From: a virus | Direction: 5' to 3' (one strand) | DNA: 42,455 bases | IMG/VR virus record: IMGVR_UViG_3300021962_006651 | Span: 1-42,455 of that record | Shown here: one piece after another, positions 39,775 through 42,455 of the stretch | How the letters are laid out: each line of letters starts with the position of its first letter | Numbering within the stretch: position 1 is the first letter of the stretch | Notes under the pieces: generated by a model | Seen by the model: only the letters and a program-made list of their open reading frames with translations | Databases searched by the model: none | What the model was told of the DNA's origin: nothing | Made by a program: the position numbers and the translations under genes

Positions 39775-41414
39775 ATCACACTATTATATTCTTCTATTAT
39801 TTCAGAAACTATGTTTTCTGATTTATATTTTTCTACATCAGAAGGAACATCATTCAATTCCTTACTTAATATATTTCCTTGTTCATCTATCTGATATATC
39901 CATCCAGATTTACCACATAACCACCCTTCTATTGTAGTTCTACCCATAAGTATACTCGCAGTTTCCTCACATTCTTTTACATAACGCTCAACATCCCAAG
40001 TAGACTCATAGTATTTTACATTATCATTAGTTAATAAGTCATTTAAATAATCTGATTTATTTGTACCAACTAACCAAAGTTGTTTACCATTTTCTTTTGT
40101 ATATTCTACTAAATCGTAAATTGTATTTTTTCTTAGATAATCTATAGTCCCAACAAATAGAACAAAAGGTTTTGTTTTAACATTTTCATAAACTTTAAAT
40201 CTATCACTATCTATAGGATTATGTATCACACTAATTTTATCTTCTGATATATCCCATCCATTTTTAACAAAATCTTTAATACTTTCTCTAATAGTAATAT
40301 ATTTTTTTACTTTGTCATCTACAACAGGTTCTTCTAAATTAGGTATAACTTCAGAATGTATTGTATTAATGAAAGTTAAATTAGGGTATAGTTTTATTAA
40401 ATGTTCACCTATAGGTTTGTGATTAATATGTACTACATCATATTTCACATCACTCACTTTATATAACTTACCTTGTTCCGATAATACAGGTCCATTATTT
40501 GTGTTTAAAACCCATTTACCATCACCTAATTTAAATCCTGGTGGTTCTTGTATTGGATAACAATTGACACCATACTTTTTAATTCTTTGCACCATTTTAG
40601 GTCCAATATTAGAAACGATATCTACCTCACAATTTTGTTTGGTTAATTCTTTCGCCAATTCATAAACATGTAATTCCGATCCTGTGTAATCATTAAATAA
40701 TAAACACCCTATAAGGACTTTCATTTTATTATTTTTACCAAAATACTTTTTAGATTTAACGGGTAAAACATCTTTAAATTTTTCAGAAAATTCTTTTCTA
40801 TTATTTTCCCATTGTTCATTAGTCTGCCCTATAGATAAATGAGTCACGTCAATATCAGATGAAACACCAACTTTAACGCCTTCTAAATAATTTCTAAAAC
40901 AAAAGTCAACTTCATAAAAATGAAAACCTTTAACCTCTTCGTCAAAATTAACTTTTATTTTATTTTTATCTACTGCGAAAAATAAACCGTCTACTATCAC
41001 GACATTATCTAAAAAATTAGGTTTCTTTGGTGAATATTTAGACAACCACCTATTACCATTGTGTTTGTGAAATACTTGTCCATACATATGTAATGGATTT
41101 TCCCACCACATACCAGATTTAGGTATCTCTCTAGATCCTGCAATACCTATAATCCCGTATTCTTCGTTATTGTTAAAAGATTTTAACAATTTTTTACCCC
41201 AATTATTAGTCTCAAAGATAATATCATCATGACAAAAAACCACAATATCGTTAGTAGTTTCTTTTAACGCTTTGTTATAAAGTTCTGTAAGGGAATATTC
41301 ACCATTGTTTATATACTGAATAACCTCTAGTCCTTTATGGATTCCAGAGGTTTTCTTAATATGTTCTATATGTTTTTGATTATCTACCCTAGTAGAAAAT
41401 ACAACACTAATCAT
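39771..41414 (-). CDS. Two-domain glycosyltransferase (GT-A plus GT-B, 547 aa)
   Basis: The N-terminal half (about 1-225) is a GT2-like domain. ISVVFSTRV starts a first strand, NDIVVFCHDDIIFETNNWGK carries the DD metal motif near 56-67, and SIGQTNEQWENNRKEFSEKF ends it. The C-terminal half (about 235-547) is a GT4-like GT-B enzyme beginning MKVLIGCLLFNDYTGSELHVYELAKEL (key residues L-F-DYTG, LHVYELAKEL) with VLFVGTIDYLRKNTIYDLVEYTKE (V-G-LRKN), and TASILMGRTTIEGWLCGKSG as the donor site. Such fusions make two linked sugars in one polypeptide. It overlaps both neighbours by 4 and 8 bases and is the first large gene of the sugar run. Confidence 0.9.
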   Translation of the reverse strand: MISVVFSTRVDNQKHIEHIKKTSGIHKGLEVIQYINNGEYSLTELYNKALKETTNDIVVFCHDDIIFETNNWGKKLLKSFNNNEEYGIIGIAGSREIPKSGMWWENPLHMYGQVFHKHNGNRWLSKYSPKKPNFLDNVVIVDGLFFAVDKNKIKVNFDEEVKGFHFYEVDFCFRNYLEGVKVGVSSDIDVTHLSIGQTNEQWENNRKEFSEKFKDVLPVKSKKYFGKNNKMKVLIGCLLFNDYTGSELHVYELAKELTKQNCEVDIVSNIGPKMVQRIKKYGVNCYPIQEPPGFKLGDGKWVLNTNNGPVLSEQGKLYKVSDVKYDVVHINHKPIGEHLIKLYPNLTFINTIHSEVIPNLEEPVVDDKVKKYITIRESIKDFVKNGWDISEDKISVIHNPIDSDRFKVYENVKTKPFVLFVGTIDYLRKNTIYDLVEYTKENGKQLWLVGTNKSDYLNDLLTNDNVKYYESTWDVERYVKECEETASILMGRTTIEGWLCGKSGWIYQIDEQGNILSKELNDVPSDVEKYKSENIVSEIIEEYNSVI

Positions 41415-41610
41415 CCTTTAAACTATTATAATATTTTCTTATTTGTTTACCCAAATCTTGATCATTAGGGTATTCTTTAATCAAATCAACAACATATTGA
41501 GGATCAAAATTTACTTTTCTATAATATTCGTTAACCAATTTACTTTTCGGTGGTGTATATACACTATCCTTTACTTGCCTTAATTCGTCTAATGTCCTTT
41601 CTTTCGCCAT
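41407..41610 (-). CDS. Hypothetical protein, 67 aa
   Basis: The product is not recognised. It is a small basic, mostly helical protein (KERTLDELRQVKDSV, VVDLIKEYPNDQDLGKQIRKYY) with no Cys and no membrane segment. Its stop overlaps the start of the two-domain glycosyltransferase gene by 8 bases (ATGATTAG), the same geometry as at other joints in this run, which supports it. It is 10 bases after the dUTPase stop, so it belongs to the same transcript as dUTPase and the sugar genes. Confidence 0.78.
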   Translation of the reverse strand: MAKERTLDELRQVKDSVYTPPKSKLVNEYYRKVNFDPQYVVDLIKEYPNDQDLGKQIRKYYNSLKDD

Positions 41611-41620
41611 ATTATATTAT

Positions 41621-42199
41621 TTATTGTTTACCAGTTGATCCAAATCCACCTTCACCTCTTTCGGTTTCAGATAGATTATTAACCCTAACCAATTTACTTA
41701 TACCTTGTCCTACAACATTCATAATCACCCCTTGTGCAATTCTTTCACCTGGTTGTATTGTATAATCTTCATTACTTAGATTTACCGCTATTACACCAAC
41801 TTCACCTCTATATCCTTCATCCACAGTTCCAGGTGTGTTTAAAACAGAAATACCATACTTTAACGCCATACCACTTCTTGGTCTAACTTGTAATTCTGTA
41901 TTCGTTGACAACTCAAACTTTAATCCTGTTGGTATTAGTTTTCTTTCTAATGGTTTTAGAGTTACAGGTTCAGAGATAAACGCTCTTAAATCAAAACCAC
42001 TATCACCTACCTTTGCGTATTCTGGATCAGGATTATTAGAATTATTAGTGAACTTAGTCTCTATTTTAAAATCATCAAAATTAAAGGAAGTGTCAAAATC
42101 TGAAGTGTTAAAATTTTCATTAGAACTTAATGACTCTAACTGATTCATTAGATTTTTTAACTCATTTAATTCATTCATCTGTTGATCTAAATTGTCCAT
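41621..42199 (-). CDS. dut: dUTP diphosphatase (trimeric dUTPase)
   Basis: All five dUTPase motifs are in order: DSGFDLRA (66-73), RPRSGMALKYGI (106-117), NTPGTVDEGYRGEVGVI (121-137), PGERIAQGVI (150-159) and RGEGGFGSTG (181-190). It hydrolyses dUTP to dUMP and PPi, keeping uracil out of phage DNA and supplying dUMP for dTMP. A ~45-residue Asn/Glu-rich N-terminal extension (residues 1-45, with coiled-coil pattern DQQMNELNELKNLMNQLESL) is not part of the usual enzyme (about 150 aa). Its role is unknown; it may link to another protein or modify trimer contact. It starts 2 bases before the CDGSH gene ends, on the same strand. Confidence 0.97.
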   Translation of the reverse strand: MDNLDQQMNELNELKNLMNQLESLSSNENFNTSDFDTSFNFDDFKIETKFTNNSNNPDPEYAKVGDSGFDLRAFISEPVTLKPLERKLIPTGLKFELSTNTELQVRPRSGMALKYGISVLNTPGTVDEGYRGEVGVIAVNLSNEDYTIQPGERIAQGVIMNVVGQGISKLVRVNNLSETERGEGGFGSTGKQ

Positions 42200-42200
42200 A

Positions 42201-42302
42201 TTATTTTTTATCTCCTTGTGTTAAAGTTGTGTGTGTCCCATCACAATATCCGTTTGGATCAGATGTTTGTCCACATCCACATTTTGGTCTTTCGTTTTCC
42301 AT
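42201..42302 (-). CDS. 33-residue CDGSH-type iron-sulfur protein
   Basis: The whole protein is a single CDGSH motif: CGCGQTSDPNGYCDGTH (residues 8-24), with three Cys and one His as in proteins that hold a 2Fe-2S cluster (C-x-C ... C-D-G-S/T-H). The spacing between the second and third Cys is 9, one residue more than in the usual consensus. The 9-residue N-terminus and 9-residue C-terminus are short. Small CDGSH proteins dimerise around the cluster, so even a 33-mer could fold. It starts 3 bases upstream of the next gene's start region (stop TAA at 42201-42203, dUTPase ATG at 42199), so it is co-expressed with dUTPase. It may be a redox sensor; family assignment is by motif only. Confidence 0.82.
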   Translation of the reverse strand: MENERPKCGCGQTSDPNGYCDGTHTTLTQGDKK

Positions 42303-42304
42303 TT

Positions 42305-42455
42305 TTAATTGTTTTTACATTCTATTATTGCGAGTTCATTCGCCATTCTCAAAATGGTTGATAGGGTACTCCCATACCACTTTGATTGTTTATCATCGTC
42401 AGTCTTGTCATAATTAATTATTGACTGATATTCTTCTTCGGTTAAACCAACACCG
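42305..42455 (-). CDS. Partial gene, C-terminal 49 residues, cut by window edge
   Basis: Only the end is in view. It reads GVGLTEEEYQSIINYDKTDD, then DKQSKWYGSTLSTILRMANE and a final LAIIECKNN. It is helical, with conserved-looking Trp and Tyr. No family can be named. It ends 3 bases before the CDGSH gene starts, so it is likely the upstream member of the same operon. Confidence 0.75.
   Translation of the reverse strand, partial: GVGLTEEEYQSIINYDKTDDDKQSKWYGSTLSTILRMANELAIIECKNN

Noticed and set aside
1-42455. tRNA genes, CRISPR arrays, insertion sequences, integrase or attachment sites
   Set aside because: I looked for cloverleaf-like GC-rich segments, spaced direct repeats and transposase or integrase motifs in the short intergenic gaps and saw none. 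A covariance-model search would be needed to exclude an odd tRNA.

Overview
The window is part of the genome of a tailed phage of the T4 superfamily (contractile-tail, myovirus type), most probably infecting a member of the Bacteroidota. The T4 relationship rests on a run of recognisable head genes: terminase large subunit, portal, prohead protease, acidic core/scaffold protein and gp23-type major capsid protein. It is supported by a gp55-like late sigma factor and a gp5-like baseplate OB-fold protein. The host suggestion is an inference. The DNA is very A+T-rich, start codons are preceded by A-rich leaders rather than Shine-Dalgarno sequences, and several promoters have the TTG-N20-TATAwTTG form typical of the Bacteroidota primary sigma factor.

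Layout. Positions 1-21150 are read on the plus strand. They begin with a DNA methyltransferase whose 5' end looks frameshifted at the window edge, a small heat-shock protein, several small proteins and a nucleotidyltransferase-fold protein (1-3.6 kb). A block of mostly unknown, often acidic proteins follows (3.6-11 kb), many carrying T4 prohead-protease-like (L/I)-x-E|S sites near their N-termini. The head module is at 11-20.2 kb: terL, portal, a putative core protein, an unknown, protease, scaffold and capsid, followed by one more unknown gene. At 21.1 kb the plus genes meet the minus genes tail to tail with a 26-base overlap. No sheath or tail-tube gene lies between terL and portal, unlike in T4.

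Positions 42455-21125 are read on the minus strand. Reading in transcription order, the strand carries a partial gene, a 33-residue CDGSH iron-sulfur protein, dUTPase, a small protein, and a tightly overlapping sugar cluster (41.4-31.4 kb). The sugar cluster holds glycosyltransferases of GT2, GT4, GT10 and GT11 types, an FkbM methyltransferase, a sulfotransferase, a GDP-fucose-synthase-like enzyme, a ColD-like 3-dehydratase and GDP-mannose 4,6-dehydratase. Next come PhoH, a degenerate HAD protein, two more glycosyltransferases, the late sigma factor and a group of tail/baseplate proteins.

How it may work together. The late sigma factor probably reads a conserved box (ATATTTAT followed by wAATAAA) that precedes most virion genes on both strands. 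The most striking content is the apparent set for making a GDP-linked 3,6-dideoxy sugar (GDP-colitose type): gmd, a ColD homologue with the diagnostic His in place of the PLP lysine, and a ColC/GDP-fucose-synthase-type reductase. It lies in the same gene run as two fucosyltransferase-family enzymes that could use the product, plus sulfate and methyl transferases. The phage may decorate its own virion or the host surface with a dideoxy-sugar glycan. No tRNA genes, CRISPR arrays, insertion sequences or integrase were seen, and no gene-free stretch longer than 300 bases exists.
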